A stretch of 42,646 bases of DNA, taken from contig NZ_JAIBNX010000007.1 in NCBI RefSeq assembly GCF_026130045.1, positions 56,091-98,736 on the forward strand. Reading direction: 5' to 3'. Each line of letters begins with the position of its first letter. Positions within the stretch are counted from its first letter, which is position 1. Origin of the DNA: Micromonospora sp. CPCC 205371 (lineage in GTDB: Bacteria > Actinomycetota > Actinomycetes > Mycobacteriales > Micromonosporaceae). Positions 1 to 8,711 of this stretch are shown piece after piece. The position numbers and the translations under genes are program-made. The notes under the pieces are model-generated. The model was not told the DNA's origin, made no database searches, and saw only the letters and a list, made by a program, of their open reading frames with translations.

Positions 1-2
1 CC

Positions 3-555
3 CCCGCCGGAGCCCTCCGCCTGGAGGCGGGGGGGGAGGCTTGGTTGCTCCCGCCGGCGCGGGCCGCACTGATCGAGGCGGGCCGGCCGATCAGGGTGAG
101 CATCCCGCAGCCGGTCACGACCGCGTCGGTCCTGTTCGACGTCGGGTTCGCCCCGGCCCCGCCGGCGCCGCTGTCGGTCTTCGACCTCAGCGCGCTGGCG
201 CGGGCGCTGGTGCGGGAGTGTGGCGCCTGGGGTGACAGCGGCGAGCCGCTCCCGGCATACGCCGAGACGCTGTTCGCCGCACTGGCCGCGGTGGCCTGGC
301 GGCTCGCCGAACAGCCGAGGTCGGCGTCGCACCGCGGTCGCGCGCCGCTTCGACGACGAGACCGGCATGACGTGGCGTGCGGTGCTGCGCCGGATGCGGG
401 TGCTGCGTGCGATCGAGCATCTGGCGGCGGGCGACACTCCGGTCACCAGCATCGCGTTCATGGTCGGATACACCTCGCTGTCCACCTTCAACGCCGCGTT
501 CCGCGAGTTGACCGGCCGCACCCGCACCGAGTACCGGTCCAGCTTCCGCCCCTAA
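3..555 (+). pseudogene. AraC-family transcriptional regulator, 5'-partial and frameshifted
   Basis: The frame open from the left edge encodes the end of a cupin-type sensor domain (EAGRPIRVSIPQP) and a helical linker down to WRLAEQP near position 318. From about 345 a different frame carries the AraC DNA-binding domain: AVARRFDDETGMTWRAVL, then the second helix-turn-helix GYTSLSTFNAAFRELTG, ending RSSFRP and TAA at 555. The missing middle (AEVGVA) reads in the third frame, so at least two small indels hit the first helix-turn-helix. Family members are one-component activators with two helix-turn-helix motifs at the C terminus. The gene start lies outside the window. It is either a real pseudogene or a victim of sequence error; the intact codons on both sides favour recent damage or error. 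Confidence 0.75.
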
Positions 556-568
556 GTCCGGATTCCGG

Positions 569-979
569 CTACTCGATCACCAGGTTGACCGGGATGTTGC
601 CGCGGGTGGCGTTGGAGTAGGGACACACCTGATGGGTGGCCTCGACGAGCGTGCGGCCCTCCTCGGGTGAGAGCCTGCCGGGCAGCGCCACTCGCAAGGT
701 CACGTCGAGTTGGAAGCCGCCGGCGCCGTTGGGTCCGAGCCCGACCTCGGCCGTGACCGACGCGCCTTCGGTGTCGAGCCGTTGCCGCTGTGCCACCAGG
801 CGCAGGGCGGTGGCGAAGCAGGCGGCGTAGCCGGCCGCGAAGAGCTGCTCGGGGTTGGTGCCGTCGCCGTCACCGCCGAGCTCCTTCTGCATCGCGAGCT
901 TGACGTCGAGCTTGCCGTCGGACGTGGTGGCCCTGCCGTCGCGCCCAGTCGAGGTGGCGACCGCGGTGTAGATGCCCAT
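569..979 (-). CDS. ohr: Organic hydroperoxide resistance protein (Ohr/OsmC family)
   Basis: 136-aa thiol peroxidase, the usual Ohr length. Ohr reduces organic hydroperoxides in the cytoplasm with a reactive cysteine that is recycled by a lipoylated partner. The two active-site cysteines are visible: Cys54 in FAAGYAACFATAL and Cys119 in HQVCPYSNATRGN; the N-terminal arginines and Glu44 (NPEQLF) also match. The ATG at 979 follows GGAGG at 7-nt spacing. It is divergent from a TetR regulator with two palindromes between them, so TetR control of peroxide defence is likely. Ohr is more often controlled by the MarR protein OhrR, so a TetR partner is a small departure. Confidence 0.93.
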   Translation of the reverse strand: MGIYTAVATSTGRDGRATTSDGKLDVKLAMQKELGGDGDGTNPEQLFAAGYAACFATALRLVAQRQRLDTEGASVTAEVGLGPNGAGGFQLDVTLRVALPGRLSPEEGRTLVEATHQVCPYSNATRGNIPVNLVIE

Positions 980-995
980 GCTCTTTCCTCCCCTA

Positions 996-1020
996 CCAGA
1001 CAGACAGATCTGTCTGTCTC
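996..1020. promoter_or_regulatory. Palindromic operator 1 (proposed TetR site)
   Basis: Positions 999-1018 form a perfect 20-bp palindrome, gacagacagatctgtctgtc, located 20 bp upstream of the ohr start codon. It shares the AGACAGATCTGTCT core with a second palindrome 35 bp away (centre to centre). Position between divergent genes and full symmetry suit binding by a TetR dimer; that the adjacent TetR binds it is inference. Confidence 0.8.
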
Positions 1021-1034
1021 CATTGGAGAGCAGA

Positions 1035-1053
1035 CTAGACAGATCTGTCTGGT
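1035..1053. promoter_or_regulatory. Palindromic operator 2 (proposed TetR site)
   Basis: Positions 1037-1050 are a perfect 14-bp palindrome, agacagatctgtct, with the same core as operator 1. It ends 14 bp before the proposed GTG start of the TetR gene, so an occupied site would block that gene's own promoter or translation start region (autorepression). Confidence 0.78.
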
Positions 1054-1064
1054 ACTGTCAACCT

Positions 1065-1631
1065 GTGAGCACGCACATCCCGCAAGGCCCGGCCCGCACC
1101 CGGATACTGGGCACCGCCACCCGGCTTTTCTATTCCGAGGGCGTGCACACGGTAGGCATCGACCGGATCATCGCCGAGGCGGCGGTCGCGAAAGCGACGT
1201 TCTACCACCACTTTCCGGCCAAAGACGAGCTCGTCCGCGCCTATCTCGAAGCGGAGTTCGCACGCCAGCGCGACGCCGTCGAAGCGCTCCGGGCCACCTC
1301 CACCGACCCCGGCGCCACCCTGGTGAAGATCTTCGAAAACCTAGGCGAGACCGGCGCCGGCGCCGCGTTTCGCGGCTGCCCATTCACCAACGCGGCGGCC
1401 GAGTACCCGGACCCGGCCCATCCCGTGCGGCAGACTATCGCCGACTACCGCCGCTGGTCACACACCCTGTTCCGCGACCTCCTGGCCGACATCGGTCACC
1501 CAGACACCGACCGCACCGCCACGATCCTCATGATGATCCGCGACGGCATCGTGGTGGGCAGCGACCTCGACGACCCACAGGCGCTCCGCGCCGCGATCGG
1601 CGAAGCGGTCTGCCGCGCGCTCCGGCACTGA
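1065..1631 (+). CDS. TetR/AcrR-family transcriptional regulator
   Basis: 188 aa if translation starts at GTG 1065 (VSTHIPQGPARTRIL). A longer in-frame reading from 972 would run through both operators and is rejected. The N-terminal TetR DNA-binding domain is clear: TRILGTATRLFYSEGVHTVG, then IIAEAAVAKATFYHHFPAKD with the conserved TFYHHF recognition-helix signature at about residues 43-55. The C-terminal part is an all-helical ligand domain, including GCPFTNAAAEYPDP, typical of the TetR group next to redox genes. It is divergent from ohr and overlaps no other gene. It probably represses itself and ohr through the two palindromes. The inducer cannot be told from sequence. Confidence 0.9.
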   Translation: MSTHIPQGPARTRILGTATRLFYSEGVHTVGIDRIIAEAAVAKATFYHHFPAKDELVRAYLEAEFARQRDAVEALRATSTDPGATLVKIFENLGETGAGAAFRGCPFTNAAAEYPDPAHPVRQTIADYRRWSHTLFRDLLADIGHPDTDRTATILMMIRDGIVVGSDLDDPQALRAAIGEAVCRALRH

Positions 1632-1647
1632 CCGGTTACGTTGAGAC

Positions 1648-2814
1648 GTGTCCCGCGATCGAGATGGACCGGCTCGCGTCCAGGACGTGCACGAACTGGC
1701 CATGCGCATGCCGCACGTCACCGTCGACTACGGCACCGGCGACAACCCGATCTACCAGGTGGGCAGGAAGTCGTTCATCTTCTTCCGGAACCCCCGACCG
1801 GACGCCGTCGACCCCGACACCGGGGAGCGCTACGCCGACGTGATCGTCTTCTGGGTGGAGTCAGAGGCGGACAAGCAAGCACTGGTCCAGGACGAGACGA
1901 CACCGTTCTTCACCACCGCCCACTTCGACGGCCACCCGTCGGTACTGCTGCGGGCCAGCCGAATCGGTGAGCTGACCCGCGCGGAGCTGGCCGAGCTGGT
2001 CCAGGATGCCTGGCTGTCCCGCGCGTCAGCGCGGCGCCCCGCCGCCGTGCGCGTCGCGCACCCCCCCCCCCGGACCGCTTGCCCCGAGGGGGCGTCCTGC
2101 TTTCCCGTGGCCACATTCGCGGAGCTGGGCATGTCCGTGCCCCTGTTTCTGGCTGACGTCGGGTTCGCCGAGGGCTTCGAAGAGGCCCGCAAGTGCGTCC
2201 TTTGTGGCCAGACGGGGCCGTGTTTGCCGCTCGACGACGTGCCTGTTCCCTGCCCCGGCTGTGGCGGTCAGACCCTGGTGCGTCCCAAGCGACGGGCATC
2301 GGATCGAAAAGACCCTTGCCAACGATGCGGCACACCGGTGAGCCTGTCGGCCGTACTCATCGCCGACATCGCCGACGCGGTGCGGCTCGGACTGCCGACC
2401 AACCTGCGCGGCTGCGTGGCGTGCCTGCGGGCCGGCAGGTGGGCGCAGACGCACGTGACTGAGGCTGGCGCGATCGGCTGGGAGGCCACCGTCGAAGCCG
2501 ATGCCGTCGCAGGGTGGCGCACCGAGCTGATCGGCACTCCCCGCTACGCCACCTTTCAGGGCGAACGCTGGCTGTTCTGCCACGACCTTCCCATGTCGTA
2601 TCTCGGCGAGTGGGGGCAACTCGACTTCGAGGCCGCGCGGCCCGGCGCCGGAGACGAGCTGTTCGCCGAGATCATCGAAGGTGTGGACCCCGACCACATC
2701 GACGACGCGTGGGAGTCGGGCCTCGGGCCGACTGGCGAGGACTCCGACCTGAAGGCGTACGTGTTTCGCTGCCAGCAGTGTGCCCGCCTGAGGACGCACA
2801 GCGACTACGACTGA
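1648..2814 (+). CDS. MmcQ/YjbR-like domain fused to CbrC-family domain
   Basis: One 388-aa frame holds two families that are normally separate. Residues about 10-140 match MmcQ/YjbR proteins (HELAMRMPHVTVDYG, IFFRNPRPDAVDP, ending AELVQDAWLSRASARR). Residues from about 153 match the CbrC family (FAELGMSVPLFLADVGFAEG) and carry several CxxC pairs (CVLC, CPGC, CQRC, CVAC, CQQC) that suggest zinc sites. The joint lies at a run of 11 C at 2061-2071 and a low-complexity stretch. GTG 2107 in frame would start a separate CbrC protein exactly at VATFAELG. Either two adjacent genes are joined by an indel in the C-run or this is a genuine fusion. Molecular function of both families is poorly known. Confidence 0.75.
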   Translation: MSRDRDGPARVQDVHELAMRMPHVTVDYGTGDNPIYQVGRKSFIFFRNPRPDAVDPDTGERYADVIVFWVESEADKQALVQDETTPFFTTAHFDGHPSVLLRASRIGELTRAELAELVQDAWLSRASARRPAAVRVAHPPPRTACPEGASCFPVATFAELGMSVPLFLADVGFAEGFEEARKCVLCGQTGPCLPLDDVPVPCPGCGGQTLVRPKRRASDRKDPCQRCGTPVSLSAVLIADIADAVRLGLPTNLRGCVACLRAGRWAQTHVTEAGAIGWEATVEADAVAGWRTELIGTPRYATFQGERWLFCHDLPMSYLGEWGQLDFEAARPGAGDELFAEIIEGVDPDHIDDAWESGLGPTGEDSDLKAYVFRCQQCARLRTHSDYD

Positions 2815-2825
2815 TACTCATCGGC

Positions 2826-4451
2826 TCAGACGAGGTGGTGTTCGTAGGCGAAGGCCGCGGCCGCCGTGCGGGTGGTGACGTCGAGCTTGGTGAAGATGTT
2901 GCTGAGGTGCCGGCTGACTGTCTTCTCGCTCAGTACGAGCACCTTGGCGATCTCGGGGTTGGTCTTGCCAGCCGCCACCAGTCGCAGGACCTCGACCTCG
3001 CGTTCGGTCAGTCCACTGGGGAATGTCGGGTGGATGAGTGTGGCCACCTCTCGCGCGGCTGGTTCGGCGCCGAGGTCGGCGAAGGCGCGCTGCGCCGCGG
3101 TGAGCTCGGTGAGCGCGGTTTCGTCGTCGCCGAGGGCGCGTAAGGCTCGTCCGAGCAGGGTGCGGCAGTACGCGATGTCGTAGCGTGCCTCCAGCCGCTC
3201 CCAGACCGCTCGTTCGCGGCGGAGCAGCGGCAGCGCCGCCGCCGCGTTGCCGGTTGCGAGTGCGACGTCGGCGCAGGCGTGGTCGGCGCGAGCCTGTACC
3301 GGTGGACAGCCGAATGCCGCGGCGATCGACCGGAGTTCGTCGGCGAGCCGTGCTGCCTCGTCGTGGTATCCGCCGGCGAGGAGGACCCGCACCGCGGCCG
3401 GCAGCAACCCGGACCGGTGTACCGGATCGGGTGTCTCGCTGAGCCGTCGCCGCGTCGCGGCGACGGCCGCCGCGGTGCGGCCCTGGGCGAGCCACAGCAA
3501 CGCCAGTCCGGGTTGGGGTTCATAGCCGAAGGCTGATGCCTGCTCGTACGCCGCCGCGGCGGCGTCGAAGTCTCCTCGCATGCGCAGCACGTCGCCGCGT
3601 TCGGTCATCGCGAGCCCGGCGGCGTCCATGCTGTGGGCCTGCTCGTACCGTCGCACCGCGAGGTCCAGCTCGGTGAGGGCCTCGTCGAAGGCGCCCCGGG
3701 CGCGCATGATCTGCCCTCGGTGTACCGCGCACTGGCCGGTGAACGCGACGAGGCCCGGCTGTTCGTCGCACCAGGCCGTCAGCACGGACGTCCACCGGGC
3801 GGCGCGGTCGAAGTCGGAGATCTCCTGGCAGCCTTCGATCATGGTGCAGTAGACGTTGCCGGCGAAGATCGTCGAGACCTCGCCGGCCGCGACGCCGACC
3901 ATGGCCTCGTCCAGCAGCGCCAGACCCTCCGGAACGCGTCCGTGGTAGAGCAGGATCCGGCCCTGGCCGGACAATCCCATGGCGACCAGGTCGGGGTCGG
4001 TGAAGCGGCGGCCGTACTCGGTCACCTGCTCGGCCAGTTCCAACGCCGTGCCGAGGTCACCGGTGAAGATGTGCCGGAACATGACGTGGATGAGCACGTA
4101 GCCGCGCTCGACGAGATCGCCGGGGACGCCCGCCAGCAGGCGCTCCGCGCGACCGACCCACCCGCCGCCGACCGCGGCCTCACCGCTGCTGTGCAGCACC
4201 AGGCCCAGCCAGAACGCCACCCGCACGGCGGCCGGCACGTCGCCGGCGTCGATGTGCAGCTGGTAGGCGCGCTGCAACGCCTGGACGCAGTCGTTGCGGC
4301 GGCCCACGAGGTACGCGGCCGTGGCCAGCCGGCTGAAGTCATCGGCTTCGAGAGAGTCACCGCTGGCTCGGGAGAGGCTGCCGTAGGCGGCCAGCCACTC
4401 CCGGCGGTCGTAGGCCGCCCTCGCCCGCAGGAGATCGTCGACCACGTTCAT
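2826..4451 (-). CDS. TPR-containing LuxR-family transcriptional regulator
   Basis: 541 aa from ATG 4451. Residues about 1-460 are helical repeats of TPR type (for example [36 protein letters not shown]). The last 70 residues are a LuxR/NarL DNA-binding domain: [59 protein letters not shown]. There is no P-loop ATPase, so it is a short relative of the LAL/MalT regulators that senses through the repeats alone. The start lies 16 bp after the stop of the upstream monooxygenase, so the two are probably co-transcribed. It converges with the MmcQ/CbrC gene, leaving 11 bp between stops. The signal it detects is unknown. Confidence 0.9.
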   Translation of the reverse strand: MNVVDDLLRARAAYDRREWLAAYGSLSRASGDSLEADDFSRLATAAYLVGRRNDCVQALQRAYQLHIDAGDVPAAVRVAFWLGLVLHSSGEAAVGGGWVGRAERLLAGVPGDLVERGYVLIHVMFRHIFTGDLGTALELAEQVTEYGRRFTDPDLVAMGLSGQGRILLYHGRVPEGLALLDEAMVGVAAGEVSTIFAGNVYCTMIEGCQEISDFDRAARWTSVLTAWCDEQPGLVAFTGQCAVHRGQIMRARGAFDEALTELDLAVRRYEQAHSMDAAGLAMTERGDVLRMRGDFDAAAAAYEQASAFGYEPQPGLALLWLAQGRTAAAVAATRRRLSETPDPVHRSGLLPAAVRVLLAGGYHDEAARLADELRSIAAAFGCPPVQARADHACADVALATGNAAAALPLLRRERAVWERLEARYDIAYCRTLLGRALRALGDDETALTELTAAQRAFADLGAEPAAREVATLIHPTFPSGLTEREVEVLRLVAAGKTNPEIAKVLVLSEKTVSRHLSNIFTKLDVTTRTAAAAFAYEHHLV

Positions 4452-4467
4452 GGCTGCCCCCGGTTGA

Positions 4468-5592
4468 TCAGCGTACGCCTTCCGCGTCCGCCACGGCGGC
4501 GCTTGCCGCCGCGCCACTCGCGCGGGCGACGATACGGCGGGCGACGTAGTCCGCGTCCCGACCGATTCCCGGAAACACCATCGAGGCGAAGGCGTACTGG
4601 AACGACAGGCCGCAGAAGAAGAGCCCGGGTGCCAGGTCGACGACGCCGCGGTACTCCACCGGCCAGCCGCGCTCGTCCAGGACCGCCAGTCGAATCCAGT
4701 CGAACACCTGTCGGAACCCCGTGCACCAGACGATGTTGTCGACGGCGAGCACGGTGCCGTCGTCCAGCATCGGCTGGCCATCGACCACGCCGGTGACGCG
4801 GGCCTGTGTCCGAATCACCCCGCGGCGTTCGAGGTCCGACGGCTTGACCCGCAGGTGTGGCCCGCCGTGGAACCGCACCTCCGGCATCGCCTTGCGTCCC
4901 ATCGGCGTCCGGCGTGTCAGCACGTGCCTGAAGACGAAGATCACGACCGGTAACATCAGATGCGCACGCCGCGACTCGGGACGGAACGGAATGTTGCCGC
5001 GGCTGGGGCCACACAGCGTCGTCTGGTGCGTCTCGGCGAGTTCGAGGGCGATGTCCTGCCCCGAGTGGGAGGCCCCTACGACCAGCACCGGTCCGGGCTG
5101 CATCTGGGCGGGCCGCCGGTACTGGCTGGAGTGCAGTTGCGTGATCGTCGGCGCCAGCTCACCGGCGAAATCGGGCACGTTCGGCGTACGCCCGAAGCTG
5201 CCGGTCGCTACGACGACGTTGTCACACCGGATCGTCGCGTCGCCGATCGTCGCGTCGTAGCCGCCGTCTTGACGCGGCTGGAGCGCCTCGACGCGGGTGT
5301 TGGTACGCACCGGCAGATCGAAGTGCAGCGCGTACCGCTCCAGGTAGTCGCCGACCTCGTCCTTCCCCGGAAAGTGCCAGCTCGCTGCCGGGAACGGCAG
5401 GCCGGGCAGTCCGTCGTACTTGGCCGGCGTGTATAACCGCAGCGTGTCCCACTGGTGCCGCCAGTTGTCGCCGATCCTCTGGTTGCCGTCCACGATCAGG
5501 AACTGCCGGCCGCGCCGCTTGAGGTGATAGCCGGTGGACAAGCCGGCCTGACCGGCACCGATGATCAAAGTCTCGACATACTGAGAGTTCAT
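4468..5592 (-). CDS. Flavin-dependent monooxygenase (NAD(P)/FAD oxidoreductase)
   Basis: 374 aa. The N terminus has the FAD-binding Rossmann motif [20 protein letters not shown] and the substrate-shape motif [16 protein letters not shown] common in Baeyer-Villiger and N-hydroxylating monooxygenases. The second dinucleotide fold is [19 protein letters not shown] near residues 165-185, and ATGSF and WCTGFR mark the usual FAD/NADPH contact segments. It is cytosolic. ATG 5592 has AGGAGG 6 nt upstream, which decides the start. The TPR-LuxR gene follows at 16 bp, suggesting an operon of enzyme plus regulator. The substrate is unknown; an indole, amine or xenobiotic oxidation role is possible. Confidence 0.92.
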   Translation of the reverse strand: MNSQYVETLIIGAGQAGLSTGYHLKRRGRQFLIVDGNQRIGDNWRHQWDTLRLYTPAKYDGLPGLPFPAASWHFPGKDEVGDYLERYALHFDLPVRTNTRVEALQPRQDGGYDATIGDATIRCDNVVVATGSFGRTPNVPDFAGELAPTITQLHSSQYRRPAQMQPGPVLVVGASHSGQDIALELAETHQTTLCGPSRGNIPFRPESRRAHLMLPVVIFVFRHVLTRRTPMGRKAMPEVRFHGGPHLRVKPSDLERRGVIRTQARVTGVVDGQPMLDDGTVLAVDNIVWCTGFRQVFDWIRLAVLDERGWPVEYRGVVDLAPGLFFCGLSFQYAFASMVFPGIGRDADYVARRIVARASGAAASAAVADAEGVR

Positions 5593-5660
5593 GATCGCCT
5601 CCTGAATCCTGCGTTGAGGCGACGCTAAGCGCCCGCCGGGCGGCGCCGCGTCGGGCTTCC

Positions 5661-5688
5661 ACCCCATCCGTATCGGCGCCGATGGGGT
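5661..5688. promoter_or_regulatory. Inverted repeat between divergent genes
   Basis: The arms accccatc (5661-5668) and gatggggt (5681-5688) are perfect 8-bp inverted repeats around a 12-bp spacer, about 70 bp upstream of the monooxygenase start and 64 bp upstream of the GNAT start. This is a candidate operator, perhaps for the TPR-LuxR protein, but the link is only positional. Confidence 0.35.
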
Positions 5689-5751
5689 GATCGCCCCAGC
5701 GCAAGCAATAACTGGCGTGTACCGGCCGCGCTGGCATGGCACGATTCGCTG

Positions 5752-6282
5752 GTGCCCGAACGGCGTTCCACACAGCAGGTGCGCATCGTGCACCTGACCG
5801 AGCCAGTGTTCCGGGCACTCGCTGACGGTGACCTCGCAGCGGCAAACGCGGTGAGCCCGGTACCCCTCACGCCGCTCTTCATCGACCCCACGTCGAGAGG
5901 GGTGTGGCGAATGCGCAGCGATCAGCTCCAGAAAGACCCAGCCAGCGCGGCATGGGTCAATGGCGTCATCTGGGATGAACGGCAGCAGGTCGCTGTCGGC
6001 CACGCCGGCTACCACGGGCCGCCCGATTCGTCGGGGATGGTGGAGATCGGTTACACCGTCGACCCGGCCTACCGGCGACGCGGCTTTGCCCGCGCGGCGC
6101 TGGAAGCCCTCCTCGCGCGGGCTATTCGTGACCCGCGGATTCGCACGGCACGGGTGAGTATCCGTCCCGACAACGTCCCCTCTTACCGGCTGGCATCGCA
6201 GTACGGCTTCGTCGAGGTCGGCGAGCAGTGGGACGACGAGGACGGCCTAGAGATCATCTATGAGGTCGACGTCCAAGCTTGA
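5752..6282 (+). CDS. GNAT-family N-acetyltransferase
   Basis: 176 aa from GTG 5752. GNAT enzymes move an acetyl group from acetyl-CoA to an amine. The acetyl-CoA signature is visible near residues 98-115: IGYTVDPAYRRRGFARAALE, followed by motif B (SIRPDNVPSYRLASQYGFVE). The N terminus resembles RimJ/RimL-type acetyltransferases that modify protein N termini or small amines. It is divergent from the monooxygenase. The next gene (DUF5990) begins close behind and may be co-transcribed. The substrate is unknown. Confidence 0.88.
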   Translation: MPERRSTQQVRIVHLTEPVFRALADGDLAAANAVSPVPLTPLFIDPTSRGVWRMRSDQLQKDPASAAWVNGVIWDERQQVAVGHAGYHGPPDSSGMVEIGYTVDPAYRRRGFARAALEALLARAIRDPRIRTARVSIRPDNVPSYRLASQYGFVEVGEQWDDEDGLEIIYEVDVQA

Positions 6283-6358
6283 CCGTGCGCACCAGCACCG
6301 CCTTGATGTCCGGACCGGGATCGGCCTCCGCGTAGACGCATCGACTTACAGTGGCTGG

Positions 6359-6802
6359 GTGCGGATCCGGATCGAGGGTCGTGACCTGCCTGGGCGGCGG
6401 CTCGGTGCCGAGGCTGACGCGCTGCGGCTGAACAACGTGCACGTGGGTGTGCAGCGCGGAGCCGAGGTGGTCGACCGCGTGGCGGCCGACTCCCCTGAAG
6501 CCACCTGGCAGTTCGATGTCACCAGCCGAGAGGTCGACGGGCTACTCGATGTCGGCGGACCCTGGGTTCATGGCCGGCCGGGTGCCCGGTTCCTCTACTT
6601 GAGCTGGGGCGCGGTGCTGGGCGACCGGTTCGAGATGTTCCGGCGGGCGAAGCTGCTGTTCGGTGACGTCCCGACCGATCTGCTGCGTGCCGCGCACGAC
6701 GGTGCGGGAGTGCTGGTCTGCCAACTCGGGTTGACGGACGCCAAGGGCGGGCCGTTGTGCGCCCGAGTACGGCCACCGGACATCGAATGGACCGTGCAGT
6801 GA
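6359..6802 (+). CDS. DUF5990 family protein
   Basis: 147 aa if started at GTG 6359 (VRIRIEGRDLPG), which is where members of this family usually begin; an in-frame ATG at 6260 would add a 33-residue tail that overlaps the GNAT end and looks unlike protein. Family signatures seen: NNVHVGVQRG, GPWVHGRPGARFLYLSWG, FRRAKLLF, GLTDAKGGPLCARVRPP, IEWTVQ. The function is unknown; the protein looks like a compact beta-rich cytosolic domain. It converges with the acyltransferase gene, 21 bp between stops. Confidence 0.8.
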   Translation: MRIRIEGRDLPGRRLGAEADALRLNNVHVGVQRGAEVVDRVAADSPEATWQFDVTSREVDGLLDVGGPWVHGRPGARFLYLSWGAVLGDRFEMFRRAKLLFGDVPTDLLRAAHDGAGVLVCQLGLTDAKGGPLCARVRPPDIEWTVQ

Positions 6803-6823
6803 CGGGCGCCGCTCAGGCGGGGG

Positions 6824-8602
6824 TCAGGGGTTCTGCCGCGCCAGTTCGGCGACCACCGTCACCCGGCGGACCGTCTCGCGCAGCTCGTCGCGAAAGTCCA
6901 CGCGACGCCGCCGCGGATCTGGCGCGCTCGGATCGAGAAGGTCCCGGTGCCGGGCCAGGCGCAGCGCCGGCTTGAACAGTTCCAGCGATACCGACTCCTC
7001 GCTGGCCAGCCGGCCCTGCAGCGCCCACTGCTTGCCGACTCGCAGGCACTCGTCGAGGAACCGGGGCTCGTCGACCTCGTCGTCGTCCCATGCGGCGAGC
7101 CGATCGGCTACGAGGTGATAGGCGTCGAGAAACGGCCGCAGCACCAGCGGGGCAACCAGCGGCCTGCCGTGCTCCAGCCAACGGCGCGCATCGGCCGGTG
7201 TGAACTTGTGTAGCCCGTCGCCTCCGCCCGGCTCGATGATCGCCAGCTCAAGCGCCATCTGCTCGGCGAAGTCCCGGCGCCGGGCGAAGAAGAAGTCGAA
7301 CTTGAGCAGGTCACGCAGGCGCAGCGCCTCTGCGGTCGCCGTGGCCAGGCCGTCCTCGCCGCCTTCGGTCGCGGCGACCAGCGCCAGCTCGCCGATGGCC
7401 CGGTCGACCAGCATGTGGATCGCCGTGTTGCGGTAGAACGCGGCCACCAGGTGTTGGCCTGGACCGATCGTCCACACCGTGTCGGTGCCGCCGTCGTAAC
7501 TTGTCAACACGCCGGAGGCGACCAGCTCCTGCAACGTGCGGCGCACGGTGGCCCGGTCGGTGAGGGATGCCGCGCCCGCCACCGGCCAGCGCCGGGACTC
7601 GATGTAGCCCGCCATCGGCGCGACGGTGCCCAGTACCCCGTCCAGGGTGAGTGCCCGGTCGGCGGCCAGCATCGCGAGGCAGACGACCGCCGTCACCGTG
7701 ACCGGGGTCGCCTGGTTGATGCGGTGCGAGGTGTCGAGGGCGATCCGCTCGACGACGTGGCGTCCCTGCTGGTCCGCACCGCGCAGCTCGGCCATCCGCT
7801 CGCGGAGCGGCACGGGCTCGCCGAAGTCCAGGTAGGCCCGGCCGAGCCGGTTGGCCTGAAGCCGGGCGAAGTTGATCAGCCAGCGGACGTCTTCGGGCCG
7901 TTTCCTGGCCCCGCGCGCCTCGGCGGTCATCGCGCCGACCTCGTGCAGCTGCTCGTACACGATGGACACGGGAACGATCAGGGCTTCGGCGTCGGGGGTG
8001 GCTTCGATCGCGTCCACCACGTAACGCACGATGCCGTACGTCGGGGGCCGCAGCTTGCCCGTGCGGGTCCGCCCGCCCTCGATGGACCAGCTGAGGTTCT
8101 TCCGGTTGCGGATCAGTTGGCCGATGTAGGCGCGCAAGGCGAGCTTGTACACCGGCTGGTCCTGCGTCGACCGGCGAATGTAGACGATGCCGGAGCGGCG
8201 GGCCAGGTGGTTGACGGGAAAGAAGTTCAGGTTCGCCCCACCCAGGGTGTACGCCGGGCTGAGCCCATGCCGGTCCAGCGCCACCGGCACCGCTGCACCG
8301 TCCAAATAGGATCGGTGGGAGAACAGGAACAGCAGCGAGTACTTGCGGTCCAGCCGCTGCAACCGGCGCGCCGCTTCCTCGTCCACCAGCAGCTCGTGCG
8401 CGCGGAACATCCACGTCGTAAACCTGGACCAGGCGCTCATGGCCCGCGCGCTGTGCATCGCGCCCATCTCGCGCAGATATCCGGCCGCCTCGGCGGTCAC
8501 TTCGCCCGGGTCGCGGCCGAGCGAGCGGGCCAGCTCGGCCAGCCGCTCCGCGAACCCGTCGTCGGCCAGCAGCTCGACGACCTCAGGGGTGTCGGATGAC
8601 AT
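6824..8602 (-). CDS. plsB: Glycerol-3-phosphate 1-O-acyltransferase (PlsB type)
   Basis: 592 aa. It should move a fatty acyl chain to the sn-1 position of glycerol-3-phosphate, the first step of phospholipid and triacylglycerol synthesis at the membrane. Acyltransferase motif I is HRSYLD (His96, Asp101). Motif II is NLNFFPVN with YIRRS, and motif III is IEGGRTRTGKL (Glu165, Gly166). The C-terminal half is the helical PlsB extension. It is shorter than enterobacterial or mycobacterial PlsB (about 800 aa), mainly at the N terminus. ATG 8602 is preceded by GAGGTGG. A role in triacylglycerol or membrane lipid synthesis is likely. Confidence 0.88.
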   Translation of the reverse strand: MSSDTPEVVELLADDGFAERLAELARSLGRDPGEVTAEAAGYLREMGAMHSARAMSAWSRFTTWMFRAHELLVDEEAARRLQRLDRKYSLLFLFSHRSYLDGAAVPVALDRHGLSPAYTLGGANLNFFPVNHLARRSGIVYIRRSTQDQPVYKLALRAYIGQLIRNRKNLSWSIEGGRTRTGKLRPPTYGIVRYVVDAIEATPDAEALIVPVSIVYEQLHEVGAMTAEARGARKRPEDVRWLINFARLQANRLGRAYLDFGEPVPLRERMAELRGADQQGRHVVERIALDTSHRINQATPVTVTAVVCLAMLAADRALTLDGVLGTVAPMAGYIESRRWPVAGAASLTDRATVRRTLQELVASGVLTSYDGGTDTVWTIGPGQHLVAAFYRNTAIHMLVDRAIGELALVAATEGGEDGLATATAEALRLRDLLKFDFFFARRRDFAEQMALELAIIEPGGGDGLHKFTPADARRWLEHGRPLVAPLVLRPFLDAYHLVADRLAAWDDDEVDEPRFLDECLRVGKQWALQGRLASEESVSLELFKPALRLARHRDLLDPSAPDPRRRRVDFRDELRETVRRVTVVAELARQNP

Positions 8603-8711
8603 CAACCACCTCGCCGGTGCGCGTGATCACAGTGTGCTGTGGCCAGTCTGGAAGCACAGACTACGCTCCGTCCAGGCCCCATGGTCGACATCGAAGCGGA
8701 GTCGGTCGTGC

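Noticed and set aside
972-1064. N-terminal extension of the TetR gene from an upstream ATG
   Set aside because: It would translate through both palindromic operators and into the ohr start; the residues have no TetR character before GTG 1065.
710-1843. Long plus-strand frame of 377 codons across ohr and tetR
   Set aside because: It is a high-GC shadow frame: arginine/proline-rich, opposite or out of phase to two well-supported genes.
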